Positions 44,500-56,060 of a DNA stretch of 64,000 nucleotides are shown one piece after another. The stretch lies in assembly GCA_963930645.1 (NCBI GenBank), contig OZ005657.1, positions 49,353,153 through 49,417,152 of the forward strand. The letters are read 5' to 3'. The notes beneath the pieces were generated by a model. That model did no database searches. It was not told the origin of the DNA and worked only from the letters and a program-made list of their open reading frames with translations. Positions within the stretch are counted from its first letter, which is position 1. The number at the start of each line of letters is the position of its first letter. A program made the position numbers and the translations under genes. Source of the stretch: Salticus scenicus. Taxonomy: Eukaryota > Arthropoda > Arachnida > Araneae > Salticidae.

Positions 44500-45210
44500 A
44501 TTTAACTCAGACTCAGAAACCTTTGGACAGTCCCTACCTGCCTAAACTCCGCCAAGCTTAACGGGTTTGGTGTGCTGAGAAGATTTAACTCATGTAACAT
44601 ACTAAATTTTTGAGGATAAACATGCAGATTTTTTCTTGATAATGCTTCTATACTATGATCTCTTACTTCCTAAATGCACAGATCACAGGCATTAAGATTT
44701 CGTCGGACTTTTTTTACAAGCTTTCCTTCACTTGAACAACGTTTTCTAATGTTTAGATTCTTTTCGGATAATTACGGTTTTTTCTCTCTATAAATTCCGA
44801 TTCAATGCAATCTTGTCACTACATTTTGCATTGTAGAATTTTCTGGAGGTTTTTCTAAAACATTTCTATTTTTAAATTGTTACGCAAATAATTTTGCGAA
44901 AATTTTACGCGAAATGTGCTTCACATAACACTCGACAATGAATGCATACAGTTTTATCATCAGCTCCATTTTCTGTCGCATTCAACTGCTTACCAAACAC
45001 GTCTGCATCTCTCACTAACATAAGCGTCATGACGTAGCCAAGAACTTACGATTAAGCACGCGAGAAATGAGCATGTGCAAATATCTAACAGTAACCGGTT
45101 ATCGTATCAATGTCACCAGTGGCCATTACCAGAATTTTCTGTAAAGGTCAGTCCTCCAGTATATGAATAATTAGTACATTTTGTGTCAGGATTATAATTT
45201 GCCCACCCTG
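44500..45210 (-). pseudogene. Probable mariner/IS630-like transposon relic
   Basis: The outer end on the - strand is CAGGGTGGGCAAATTATAAT, preceded by TA. Inside, the - strand reads MENGADDK, and further on KNLHVYPQKFSMLHEL. That last patch resembles the end of the helix-turn-helix domain of mariner-like transposases (pattern L.L.PYK.Q..QEL). Many stops. The other end was not found, and the assignment is tentative. Confidence 0.4.
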
Positions 45211-46434
45211 TATACATGATGAGATTATGATATATATTATATATATTCAAAAATTTTGATATTAGCTCATTTGTTTAAAATAGTCAAAATTAAGCTTCCA
45301 TAATACCTGATTTCTTTAGTATGTATGCCCTGAATTGTTTACTTTCATCAATTTTTAGTTAATAATATATTTTATAAAATCATTAAATATTTTAAATGTA
45401 CATTTAATTTTCTCTTTAAATGGTTCACAATATAACGTAATCTAGTTGTATTAAAACTTATTAGAAATACAGCCCCTGCACTGGAAAACCTGTGAAATGG
45501 TTTCCATGATCTATTTTCAGAAAATTGGTAATGACTCTTTCTAATTATCAGTGATCCCATTCTGTCCCAAAATGTAGTAGCAATACTGTTTAAAATCGAA
45601 ATTTTTTTCGCATATTTGGTCCTTTTCTACGTAGAGAAGCTTTATAATGTAGATGTGTTCTTTAATAAATAAATTCTAAATTTTTACAAACAGATAACAA
45701 AATAGTTTATCCTATTTCTTAATTCAGTTAAAATATTAGATTGTGATTCACTTTCAAAATGAATGATTAAGTGTAAATTTATACGCTGGTGTCGTTCGAG
45801 CTTTCATCGGTCAATCGAAACTGTGTTACTGAATTACTCATCAATTTTGAGATAGTAATAATATGCATAATCAATATAATCATACATATAATACAATACA
45901 TATACATAATAATGTTTTTGTTTCAATAAAATCTCTTATAAGCTTTTCTTACTAACTTCTTATTTATACTTGAAAATATTACATCATGGGTATTATGCTA
46001 ACATAACCGCCTGACCTATATTTTACTTCGCATGTAATAATTTTGAAAAATGATTACTCCCAATAGTTTTATATAATGGACCCCGGTAATCTCTTTCGTT
46101 TATAACCTCATTTTAATTATATATCGATGTTTTTAAGTGCTGATTGTACGTCATGTTACTTAGGGGAAATGTATTTTCCATATTGTCACTTGTATATATA
46201 TGTTTTATGCTTCTAATGCTTTTCTATCTGCACCTAATGACTAGTATTCATTGAAACTTACTTTTGAAATTATTTGTTTCACACTTGCCTTAATAGAAAT
46301 GGCATCTATGCAAAATGTTATATTTGTCATAGTATGATAACTTTGAGGAATATAAAATCGTTAAAAGAAAAGTTATTTACGCGGGCATGTTTAAACAATC
46401 AGTTCAAATCTAATGCTTTAGACGTAAACAAAAA
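45211..46434. other. AT-rich non-coding stretch downstream of the receptor gene
   Basis: I see no gene. It would hold the 3' untranslated region of the gustatory receptor; no clear AATAAA on the - strand was noticed close to the stop. Confidence 0.5.
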
Positions 46435-47634
46435 TTAACTACCTAATTGAGATAGTAATATGCTGTAAGTAATCATTATGCCAGCTGTTCCCTGAATAAA
46501 ATTTCGTTTAATTGTAAACAGGCCCCATCCAGTTATAACAACTCGAGATGGAAAATCGGATGCCATAGCCAAAAGAAGATTTCTTTGCTTATGTTCTGAA
46601 GAATCTATTCTGGATACCGACTCATAAATGGTATTTTTAACTTTAACAGCTGCGTCATTTACGGCTGTTGCTCTAAGACTCATTATAAAGAATGCAGGTA
46701 GAACGATCATTATGGTTACATAGTACGGTACTAGTTGAACGATTTCGGTTTGATCATAGTCAATTTTTACCAATAGTGTAGTAGAATTAAATATTGAACA
46801 AGTCATATATCCATAAAGAAAAACTAGAAGTACTGAAAAAGCATCTTCAGTTTTCTCAATACAAGCATATATAATTTTAGAATATTTTACATAAAGATTC
46901 ATAATGCTTTGAATATCGTTTTGTTTTTCAAGCTCAGAAGAAAATTTATTAAGGAAACGGTTTAAATTACCGAAAGCATAGCAGCACACAACAACAGCAA
47001 ATCCTGGTAAAGCATACTGTTGATTCAAGTTTATAGTATCAATAACAAGTATAGCAATGCAAGCAATGTTATAATTATCCGGTTTCCATCCAAAAAAAAG
47101 ACTGTTTAAGAAAAATTCATTTTCTTCAAAACACGAAATAGCTACATAAGCGTACTCGACGATAGGTATAACAAAACACATGCTGAAAGATGCCAATAAT
47201 TTTACTCTCCTTCGACGAATATTTTTTCTTAGCAAACTCGCATGTGATTCGTGTATATATTTCATTGCTAACATCATATTCGTTTTCTTGTACAGCAAAA
47301 TTATACGCAAACTAAAACTGCAGAAATCAGTAACCAAAGAGGAAAATGTTAATCCCATAGGTAAAAGGTAAAAGATAACGTACACGACGTATAAATCACT
47401 AATAATCACATACGTCAAAATAATTGTTGCAGTATGTTCTAATATCTTTCCGATGAATTTATGCAGTTTCGAATACGACTGGTACGAAAATACATATAAA
47501 ACGAATAAAAAGGCTTTTGTTATGAAATTTATATCGTCGAAATTGATCCCGTGTGGAAACAAATTGCTTTGAAAAGACTTGGTATCGATAAATTTGAAAG
47601 AGTTTTTACGTTTTGTATATGCATTCATCTCCAT
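46435..47634 (-). CDS. Gustatory receptor (arthropod chemoreceptor superfamily), single exon
   Basis: The 399-codon frame is intact from an ATG at 47634 (MEMNAYTKRK) to TAA. A slightly longer frame exists only if a TTG upstream were used. Hydrophobic segments lie at about residues 38-53, 68-92, 99-115, 144-166, 207-224, 265-282, 302-320 and 382-397, so a seven-helix model with one ambiguous segment. The C-terminus has the gustatory receptor signature: GWGLFTIKRNF, then TYSILLSQ at 389-396, matching TY-x5-Q. These receptors are ligand-gated cation channels with intracellular N-termini in sensory neurons, detecting tastants or other contact chemicals. The ligand cannot be inferred. No intron is evident and no second receptor lies nearby. 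Its coding bias is as AT-rich as its surroundings, but the frame is clean, so the gene is probably functional. Confidence 0.88.
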   Translation of the reverse strand: MEMNAYTKRKNSFKFIDTKSFQSNLFPHGINFDDINFITKAFLFVLYVFSYQSYSKLHKFIGKILEHTATIILTYVIISDLYVVYVIFYLLPMGLTFSSLVTDFCSFSLRIILLYKKTNMMLAMKYIHESHASLLRKNIRRRRVKLLASFSMCFVIPIVEYAYVAISCFEENEFFLNSLFFGWKPDNYNIACIAILVIDTINLNQQYALPGFAVVVCCYAFGNLNRFLNKFSSELEKQNDIQSIMNLYVKYSKIIYACIEKTEDAFSVLLVFLYGYMTCSIFNSTTLLVKIDYDQTEIVQLVPYYVTIMIVLPAFFIMSLRATAVNDAAVKVKNTIYESVSRIDSSEHKQRNLLLAMASDFPSRVVITGWGLFTIKRNFIQGTAGIMITYSILLSQLGS

Positions 47635-49283
47635 AAACAAAATAATATAATAGTTGATATAAATGGAAAAAGAATTTTTGTATGTATTCTTTATTGTTCT
47701 TATTATCCAAATAATAACAATAAAATTCGATAAAGTTCGTTGAAAATCAAATTATCAAACTCCAATAACATAAATTAAATGTTACCAATTTAATATTTAT
47801 ACATATATAAAAAGATAATTATATTTTCTTAACATAGACTAAATATAAAAGTTATTATTACAAAATGCAATGCTCCTTTCCAGAGTTTTAATAAAACGTT
47901 TTCACAAACCCACTAATTAGATTTTGTAATTAAAAATATCACAACGAAGACTCCTTTTTTGTTCATTTTTAAAAAATATGTATGCAAAGATTTTATCTTC
48001 TTTTGTCAATAAAATAAACAGGATTAAACATGTACTCATTGCTGTTACTTGAAAAAATATATATTCAACGTTTATTTTTGCTAATAATTTCAATAAAAGA
48101 ATTGTAGTTAAGGAATTTTTAAAAATCAGACATTCTAAATATTTATCTATTTATTTTTCAAAAACTAACAAAACAATTCCATGCTTCAAATTATCGACAT
48201 TTTTTTCTTTTCTTTTAATATTTATAAAGAAAAATGCACATAATCAGTGCTAAATATTTATCCATCAGTACTTTACAAGAAAAGTCTCATGAAATACAAC
48301 CACCAAATAACAAAAATACTTAAATTTTCAACATGTATACTTTTTCTTCGTTTTAACTACTTTCATTCCATTGAATTACGTAATTTCTTTTTTTAAAAGT
48401 AACGATTAGTAAACTTCCAGCAAATAATTCTTCCTAAGTAAATAATAAAATAAATATTGATTTTTCAACAAAACCGAAATTGAAAAATAAAGATTGATTG
48501 ATTATTTTATGACGTTTTAGACAGCAGTGTAATTTTAAATATAGAATCACATACTCCAATGGCATTAACTATAAAACCTCATACATTAATTACAAACTGT
48601 TGTCATCAGTTTCTTCAACCGTCTGTTCTTCATGAGAATATTTTGAGAGAGAATCGAAATTTCGTTTCTAAGTAAGACTGGAAATGATATTAATTAATGA
48701 CTAATACAGATGAAAGGAACTAATTTACACTCACAAGCTCGCAACAAAGAAATTGCAATGAATTCCTGATTATTCGATGTATAGAGAGGTAACTTATCTA
48801 TAATAAACACTCAACTGTGGATAATTCATTCATATTTTTGTCAATAACAGTTAGAAGTAGGATAGATGGATAGTATAAATAGATATTCGGGAAAAGAGAG
48901 AGAGATAGAAATAGTTCTTCAAAGAAAAGAAAGCTGAAAAAATGTTACATTTATGTACTTTTAGGTAAAAGGTGATTAAAACACACACACATAATAGACA
49001 GAAGTTATTGGAAATAATTCATCTAATAACTCATTTTCTCCATAACTTCAATTGTTCTATTCAGTAGCTTGATTATCTATGTTTCAGTATCTTATTTATA
49101 AAAATTGGTTATGTTTGTAAGAATATCACAATTTTTAAGCATTTATAATTGTGATCCATCTTGTAGTTATGATTCATTATGAGACGAAGAGTTTAGTTAG
49201 CGTATAATGTATCCTTGACCAACAGTATCCTTGATTAACAGTATCCTTCACTTATATTTAAATGAGTTAATCATGTGACTTGT
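47635..49283. other. Upstream region of the receptor gene, non-coding
   Basis: AT-rich sequence with no recognised element. It would contain the promoter of the receptor, but no defined site can be supported. Confidence 0.5.
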
Positions 49284-49777
49284 TGTCTATATATATATAA
49301 TCATTTGTCCTGAGTGAGTTAGTGACTGATTTATCATTGCCCAGCCCAAATCCCTGCGCCTAGAAGAATAAAACTTGGTGAAAACATTCCTTCTGTGACG
49401 TAGAGGCCTACTAAGAAGCGATTTTACAAAATTCGCCCCCCCCCCCATGCGGGGAAGGGGAACAGAACGTGATTTCACAAAAGCCTTTATATCTCAAACA
49501 AAACACAAATATCCGTAAAATTCTTGCTTTAAAATATAGCTAACACAAATACCCCAAAAACAATTTCTGGGATTTCAAAAATACGATCCGCAAGGGAGGG
49601 GAGGGGGGCAAAACGTACAAAAAAAACTGATATACGTAAGATTGATGTATTAAAATATAGCTAACACAAATATATAAACAAATTTCGGTAATTTTTAAAA
49701 TTCGACACCCAAGGGGAAAGGGGGCAAAACAGGATTAAACATGCGCAAATTAGGATTTCACACAGCCCTTATATCCC

Positions 49778-49808
<31 letters not shown>

Positions 49809-50560
49809 AAACAGATATATACGGGAGATTTTTGTTTTAAAATATAGCTAACATAAATATTTCGAAGCTTATCTCTGGAATTTTAGAAATTCGGACCCCA
49901 AGGGAGGAGGGGGGAAAAAACATTATTTCTCATGCGCAAAACGTGATTTCACATAACCCTTTATATCTCAAATAAAAAAAACACTTGTATGCAAGATTGT
50001 TATCTTAAAATATAGCTAATACAAATACCTAAAAATGAACTTCTGTAATTTCAGAAATTTGAACCCCCAAGGGGGGGAGGTGGCAAAACATAATTTCACG
50101 TACGCTAAACTGATTTCACCCAGCCCTTTATAAGTGAAACGAAAAACAGATACTTGTCAGATATTTGCTTTAAAATATAGCTAACACAAATATTTGGAAA
50201 CCGATTTCTGGAATTTTAGAAATTCAGTCCCTAGGGAATAAGGGGCAAAACATGATTTCACATGCACAAAACGTGGTTTCGCATAACCTTTTATATCTCA
50301 AATAAAAAAACAGATATGCGCGAGATTTTTGCTTTAATGTGTAACTAACAGATATATCTACAAATCGATTTCTGGAATTTTAGAAATTCTGCCACTCAAG
50401 AAAAGGGAGAAGGAGAAAACTCTGATTTCGCATAATCCTACATATGTCGAACAATTCAATAGATATCCGTAACATTTTTGTTTTTTAATATAACGAACAT
50501 AAACACCTAAAATCAATTCTAAAACGTTTTCTCAACCTCTCAGTCATTTTGTCACCCTTC
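49284..50560 (-). repeat. Minisatellite-bearing dispersed repeat (copy 2, inverted)
   Basis: The left end reads cctgagtgagttagtgactg and cattgcccagcccaaatccc, the complement of the right end of 6581-8115. Six or seven units of about 160 bases follow, each with taaaatatagctaacacaaa, then a phrase like tttctggaattttagaaatt, and a G-rich block (aagggaggaggggg). Confidence 0.75.
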
Positions 50561-51243
50561 CAAGTTATTGGAATCGTCCTCAGTGGTATGCACGAGAAAT
50601 AAGGTTTCACTATATTAATACTACTATTTATCAAACAAACATCAAAAATTAGTGAAAAGTTTGTTTTAAACACATGGATTTCAATTATTAAAACGTATTT
50701 TGACCGACATTTTATAAATATGAAAATATATTTGTAAAAAATTAGGTTTAAAAAAATATTTCAGGCAAAAAAATTGTCATCTATATTTGAGTGATTTGGG
50801 CGCAATTATTCGTAACTGAATAACATTTGTCGTCATGCTGGTGTAAATCCTAGTAATGAAAAAACTATGACAGATATGCAAGTATATTTTAAAGAGAAAA
50901 AGGATTATGCCATAATCATAAAATAAAACTGTATTCAACAGATCTCAAATTTAGCGCCAAAGATCTACATTTTTTATATTATGATTAGCATTTTTACAAA
51001 TCGAGATGTATTTCATCAAAATGGTAAAAGTAGTTTGTTTTCTGTAATGTGTTTTTTACCCGCTTGAAATGTGTATCTAGGCTACTTGGCTACTTAAGTT
51101 TGAGGTATTTCAATACCAAGTTAAGATATCATTCGTAAACAGGACCATCTTTCGATCAAACGTAACATTAAGATCAATCTTAAAATCGAGGTACCGCAAT
51201 CCCAGTATAAAAATTCGAGAGAACATACTTTATGTGTGTGAAA
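50561..51243. other. AT-rich non-coding stretch
   Basis: I see no gene. Confidence 0.55.
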
Positions 51244-52039
51244 AAATTAATAAATAAAACACTTTAAAACACGTATATAAGTTTTAAAAACATATATTTA
51301 ATTAAAAGCCGCATATTTCAAAGCTTTTCGCCCTGAAAATCAAGGCATCATCAGAAAGTCTACATGGTTTTACACAATGTGGAGCTGTGTTACAAGTAAA
51401 TCAGGTTAAAGCTACAGTTACATCGCTACTTTAATACAAAAATTTTTTTAGTTCATTGGTTGGAGCCATTCTACATTAACACTGAGGCAACACTTGATTA
51501 CTGCAACTTGCATTGGAAAAGTCAGTTTTGGATAGCTATTGGAAAGGTTAGCGTAGTGGTAACATCAAGGTAAAAGAACTTGTCGAGCAGTGGTAGTGAA
51601 TAGAAGTCATTTTTCTGGAGGAGTCAATGGATGGGAGCTGAAACACTGGACTGGCGGAAGAATGACTTCTATTCACTACCACTGCTCGACAAGTTTTTTC
51701 ACCTTGATGTTACCACCACGCCAACCTTTCCAATAGCCATCCAAAACTGACTTTTCCAACGTAATTTGCAGTAATCAAGTATTGCCTCAGTGTTAATGTA
51801 GAATGGCTCCAACCAATGAACTAAAAAATTTTTTGTATTAAAGTAGCGATGTAACTGTAGCTTTAACCTGATTTATAATATATATACTTGTAACACAGCT
51901 GCACATTGTATAAAACCATGTAGACTTCCTGATGATGCCTTAATTTTCAGGGCGAAAAGCTTTGAAATATGCGGCTTTTAATTAAATATATGTTTTTAAA
52001 ACTTATATACGTATTTTAAAGTGTTTTATTTATTAATTT
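51244..52039. mobile_element. 796-bp foldback element (about 370-bp arms)
   Basis: The left arm is 51244 to about 51612 and the right arm about 51660-52039. They are inverted copies with few mismatches and small indels. The spacer is about 47 bases (ctggaggagtcaatggatgg ...). Each arm, read outward, contains cctgatgatgcctt and cagggcgaaaagctttg, a hammerhead-like core. No coding frame. Confidence 0.85.
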
Positions 52040-52210
52040 AAAACGTTACACGTGTTTTTAAAAGTGTCTATATGAAATATATTTTCTTTTTATGTGTGTG
52101 AATTTCAGTGTCTATGGAAAAAAGAGCTTCAGTGCAAAATATTTAAACTTTGTATATACGAATTAAGAGACAAACAAAAACATGCTTAGGTAGAGTAAGC
52201 AGATAATATA

Positions 52211-52778
52211 CGCACACTAGCCAATGAATTAGAAACCTTTAAATTAATATTTTATTGGACCTCCTTTTGAATGAATAACAGCCGTATTTGTGTGGGCAGC
52301 GACTGTACAAGCGTCTGTGTGCATTTATGTCCAGAGTTTACCATACATTGACTACACAGATTTTAACATCCTGTAAATTGGATGGAGGAGGAGATTACTG
52401 ACGGATACTCCTTAACAACATGTCCCAAACATTTTCTGTTGGATTAAGGTCCGGGCTTTGCGGCATCTAGGGAAACTGTTAGAAATCAGATTAATGTTCA
52501 CTGAACCAATCTCGAACGATTCTGCCACGATGTATGGTTGCATTATCGAGCACAAAGTATCCGTTAACTTCGAAATAAAAATGTAACATTGAGGGGTGCA
52601 CTTAATCTATCAATATATTCAGGTTCTGCATGGCTTTTTGATTATCCTCAAGTAACACCAGGGGACCCCTTCCATACAAGCAGAACATTCCCCAAAGGTT
52701 TGTAACAGATTTTGCATACCTTCGCCGCCAGCGAGCATTTGTAGAAACTTACGGATTTCTAATTCATTGGCGAGTGCG
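52211..52778 (-). mobile_element. Tc1-like transposon relic with TA duplications
   Basis: The ends CGCACACTAGCCAATGAATT and the complement of CGCACTCGCCAATGAATT continue into agaaa. TA flanks both sides (52209-52210, 52779-52780). At 568 bp it is about one third of a full element and retains part of a transposase on the - strand. Confidence 0.85.
52380..52560 (-). pseudogene. Tc1-like transposase, catalytic C-terminal part (dead)
   Basis: On the - strand the frame reads NGYFVLDNATIHRGRIV with the second catalytic Asp, then MPQSPDLNPTENVWDMLLR with the catalytic Glu. Three stops lie between. By direct count in one frame, 36 residues (stops included) separate Asp and Glu, against 34 in standard Tc1, so the parent may be of a DD36E type or the spacing has been altered. 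Confidence 0.75.
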
Positions 52779-52942
52779 TATATAAACCAAAATAAATAAG
52801 TTTCACTACTAATAAATATTAAAATTTAATAAATTAATCTCACGATAAAAATTGTAAAGCTTTTACAATATTCAGTTAACATACTTACTTTTAAAAATTG
52901 CTCGTAAAAATTCTCAGTGTTCAATTCTCTATCTGGAGCCCC

Positions 52943-53528
52943 TCAAGGGCCCTCTTCACTCACCGCCGCCGGAAGCCGAACCTAATGTTATTCCATGGGA
53001 AATTTTTCTTTACAAATAACTTATTAACTAATACATATTTTTAAATGAGGAAAGGGCACGTGACGTCACTCGCAGTCAAATTATGGGTAAAGTGGCAAAA
53101 CATTGGCATTTCCACCAATAGAGATTGATCTTTTGCCACTCGAGAGTGGCAAAGATTGATTGACGGAGCGTTTGTTTGTAAACATGCCTTTTCCTTATTC
53201 TGTTTTCACATTCAGAAAATTTCCAGCTGTTAAATTGACGGACCTTTTTTAAAAAACTGTTTTTTTTTTTATTTTATTTTGAATTTCAAAATACGAATTT
53301 TCAGTATGAAAATTTTTTTCATTTTGCAATTTCAAAATAAAGTATTAAAAATAGAAAAAAAAATACATTTTTAAAAAAGGTCCGTCTATTTAACAGTTGG
53401 GAATTTTCTGAATGTGAAAACAGAATTTAAAAATATGTATTAGTTAATAAGTTATTTGTAAAGAAAATTTCCCCATAGAATAACATTGGCTCGGGCTTTC
53501 GGCGACAGTAAGTGAAGAGGGCCGTTAA
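52943..53528. mobile_element. TTAA MITE, second copy of the 21071-21547 family, with internal insertion
   Basis: The left end (TCAA then GGGCCCTCTTCACTCACC) and right end (aagtgaagagggcc then gTTAA) are inverted. gaacctaatgttattcca and its complement lie inside as in the 21-kb copy. The left TTAA has mutated to TCAA. An extra block at about 53047-53195 is absent from the other copy. Confidence 0.8.
53047..53195. mobile_element. 149-bp insertion inside the TTAA MITE
   Basis: It starts gaggaaagggcacgtgacgt and ends aacatgccttttcctt, with weak inverted ends. It contains the palindromes cacgtg, tgacgtca and tttgccactcgagagtggca. The exact borders come from comparison with 21071-21547. Class unknown. 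Confidence 0.55.
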
Positions 53529-53754
53529 ATCATGCACCCCCTGTGCAATAAGCCTCGCAGGTCCTTTAACATTGCCAGTGCTTACATATTTACCTAATCA
53601 GTCATTTTCACCAAATTAAAACTGTAGCCAAAAGCTTAATCATAATGGCATTTATTTATAGTTTCATTTTTTAGTTTAATTATTAATAAACATGTTATTA
53701 ACTCATTTGTCTTCAATATTGTATAAAAATAACGAAATTCTTACATCTACTCAC

Positions 53755-54688
53755 AAGGAAGGTCGCCTTAAAGCGCATACTCAGAATATTGTGAAAGAAA
53801 TTACAGAGATACTTCTTATGTACAGTCGGTAACAAAAGTCTCCGAACACTAGCAAAAATTCCTATGTTAAAAAGGCACACATAATACAGTTTTGTTAAAT
53901 AAATCCTTGTCGAATCCTGTTCTTAGTCAGTCTAAAAACAGGATTCGACAAGGATTTATTTAACAAAACTGTATTAAGTGTACTTTTTTACATAGGAATT
54001 TTTGCTAGTGTTCGGAGACTTTTGCTACTGACTGTAGGTAATACAAGATCAGTCAAATTTATCGGCGGAATCCCACTAAAACATCTACAAAAAATAAAAT
54101 ACTTTCGAATATTTGGCGCAAAAGACAAAAAGTGCACGCGATTTGGCGAGCAACATCCTTTCCCTCCAAATGCAAGTAATTTTAATGCGTTTAAGAATTT
54201 CTTGCAAAACAAATCTTTCTGTATAGCGTTATAGTATATGTAGTTTGAAATGAATCGATGAAGGAGTTGCCTGTTTCTCTTGCAAGCTTGTACAGTATAT
54301 TCATGTGGCCTTTTATTAAAAATATTCCCTTTTAGCTTTGAAAAATCTTTTTTTTTTTTTTTCCCCTCCTAATTATGCGAGTTGCAAATATTTAAATTGC
54401 AGTCAAATAAATTGCAGACTTTTAAGTTACACATATTTTTAGTTTTTTAACTGGTAGTGGAAAAATCTGTATTTTGCAAGTTGCTGCAAATATTTATTTT
54501 TATTTTTAGTTAACGTTTGAAACGAATTTTACAATTTGAAAAATTAAATTTATTTTAATTTTTTATTGATGACAATGTCTTTGGAAATTAACGCCTACAA
54601 TGTTGTGTGAACATTACATGAAAGAAATTATGGCACTCACAAATATTACAGAAGAAGAAATTAAATTAAAAAACACATTGTTGAAATG

Positions 54689-54723
<35 letters not shown>

Positions 54724-54870
54724 TGTGTAACTTAGGAAAATTTTGAAGGCATTTTTGATAATGCATATCATTCGTTTAACTAAATGTCGCGAAATTCCGA
54801 TGAAAATTAATATACTACCGATTTGAATCTTAAAGATGTGAAACATTAAAATATTATATATAATATTCGG
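53755..54870 (+). repeat. Dispersed repeat beta (copy of 20629-21990)
   Basis: Colinear with alpha (see shared phrases there). It carries a TA MITE at 53823-54034 and lacks the TTAA MITE, showing a single TTAA at 54422-54425. A (TA)n stretch at 54691-54721 has expanded in this copy. Confidence 0.75.
53823..54034. mobile_element. Tc1/mariner-type MITE, TA duplication (copy 1), 212 bp
   Basis: CAGTCGGTAACAAAAGTCTC at the left and its near complement ending gctactgactg at the right. The arms pair almost to the centre (ttcttagtcagtcta). TA flanks both sides (53821-53822, 54035-54036). The empty site is the alpha copy at about 20690. Confidence 0.9.
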
Positions 54871-55295
54871 TATGGGAGGGGAATAAGGTTGACAAAAGCG
54901 ATTCTGCAAATCTCAGATGCAGTTCTAGAAGTGAAAGGAGTAATATTGCAAAAAATCCAGATGATTGGCCCAAATTTAGTTTTTTATGGAGAAAAAAATA
55001 ATAATACATACAATTTATTAACTCTAGTTTTAATGCGTAAAATCACTGATAAAAAAAAAAATACCACACAACCCCATGTTAACGTTTCATTTCTCTTTAA
55101 TCTAGAAGAAAGAAGGGGAGGAATAGCATACATTTATAATTTTTTTAAAAATAAAACCCCATTTTCAAAAATAAAAAACACTTAAAGTTCGTCTTCCATA
55201 TTATGTTTGAATTATTTTTTTATTGTTCTGTTGAATATATACTATAATATATATTGGGGCATACACTGTTTTCCATGAGTATTATATTGTCGTAA

Positions 55296-55334
<39 letters not shown>

Positions 55335-55433
55335 TATGAATTTCTTTCTGTATGTAATAGTTTTAGTTTGTCATAGTACAGTTCAAAAATGTACTTACTG
55401 TTGACCATTATATAAATCAGACTATTTTATTGG

Positions 55434-55467
<34 letters not shown>

Positions 55468-55837
55468 CAAACGATATGTACGCTATTCTTAATAGGAGAG
55501 TTCTGCAGTAAATCTTCATAATATATTGGAATTTCATGACAATTCAAACATTCAGAGTTGATGATGCTCTAATTCTTTCCGCTACTATTTATAAGTAGCA
55601 ATCTTTTGTAATATGTTTATTTTATTGAAAAAGTCAAAGATTTCCTTACAAAAATAGTACTGGAAGCATACGGGTAGCAGTAACTCTCTCTCTCTCTATA
55701 TATATATATAAATATAGAAACTAAAGCCCAGGGGGTGGGGGATGAGCGAAGACAGACAGATAAACTGAATTGATAAATATTTTTTAACCGTGTTGGGAAG
55801 CGTAAAATTAAACATTTATTCAATACACCACAAAAGA

Positions 55838-55868
<31 letters not shown>

Positions 55869-56060
55869 GTACATTTTAAATCCGGACTTCTAAAAACCGG
55901 AATAATCCAAAATCCAGACAATGAAGTTTTTTTTTATCTTTGTTTTCTAAACTGACGATAGATGACGCCATCACACAAAGGTGGAATTATTTATTTTTAA
56001 ATTCCGAAAACCAAATTCAGTACTTGTTACTTTTCTATTTTTAAAGTAATATACAACTGG
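54871..56060. other. Non-coding stretch with microsatellites and A-runs
   Basis: The open frame at 54889-55185 resembles no known protein and I do not call it a gene. A-runs lie at 55299-55332 and 55437-55465, with (TA)n near 55696-55711 and 55839-55860. Confidence 0.5.

Noticed and set aside
49500..50400. Regular recurrence of aaaatatagctaacac suggesting an array
   Set aside because: The unit is about 160 bases, degenerate, and eukaryotic; it is a minisatellite, not CRISPR.
51900..51980. Full hammerhead ribozyme call
   Set aside because: Only the CUGAUGA, stem II and GAAA order is present, with an extra base. No stem I partner or cleavage triplet could be placed, so it is reported as hammerhead-like only.
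54889..55185. 98-codon frame
   Set aside because: It is lysine- and asparagine-rich, with no motif, no splice signals and no relation to known proteins that I can see.
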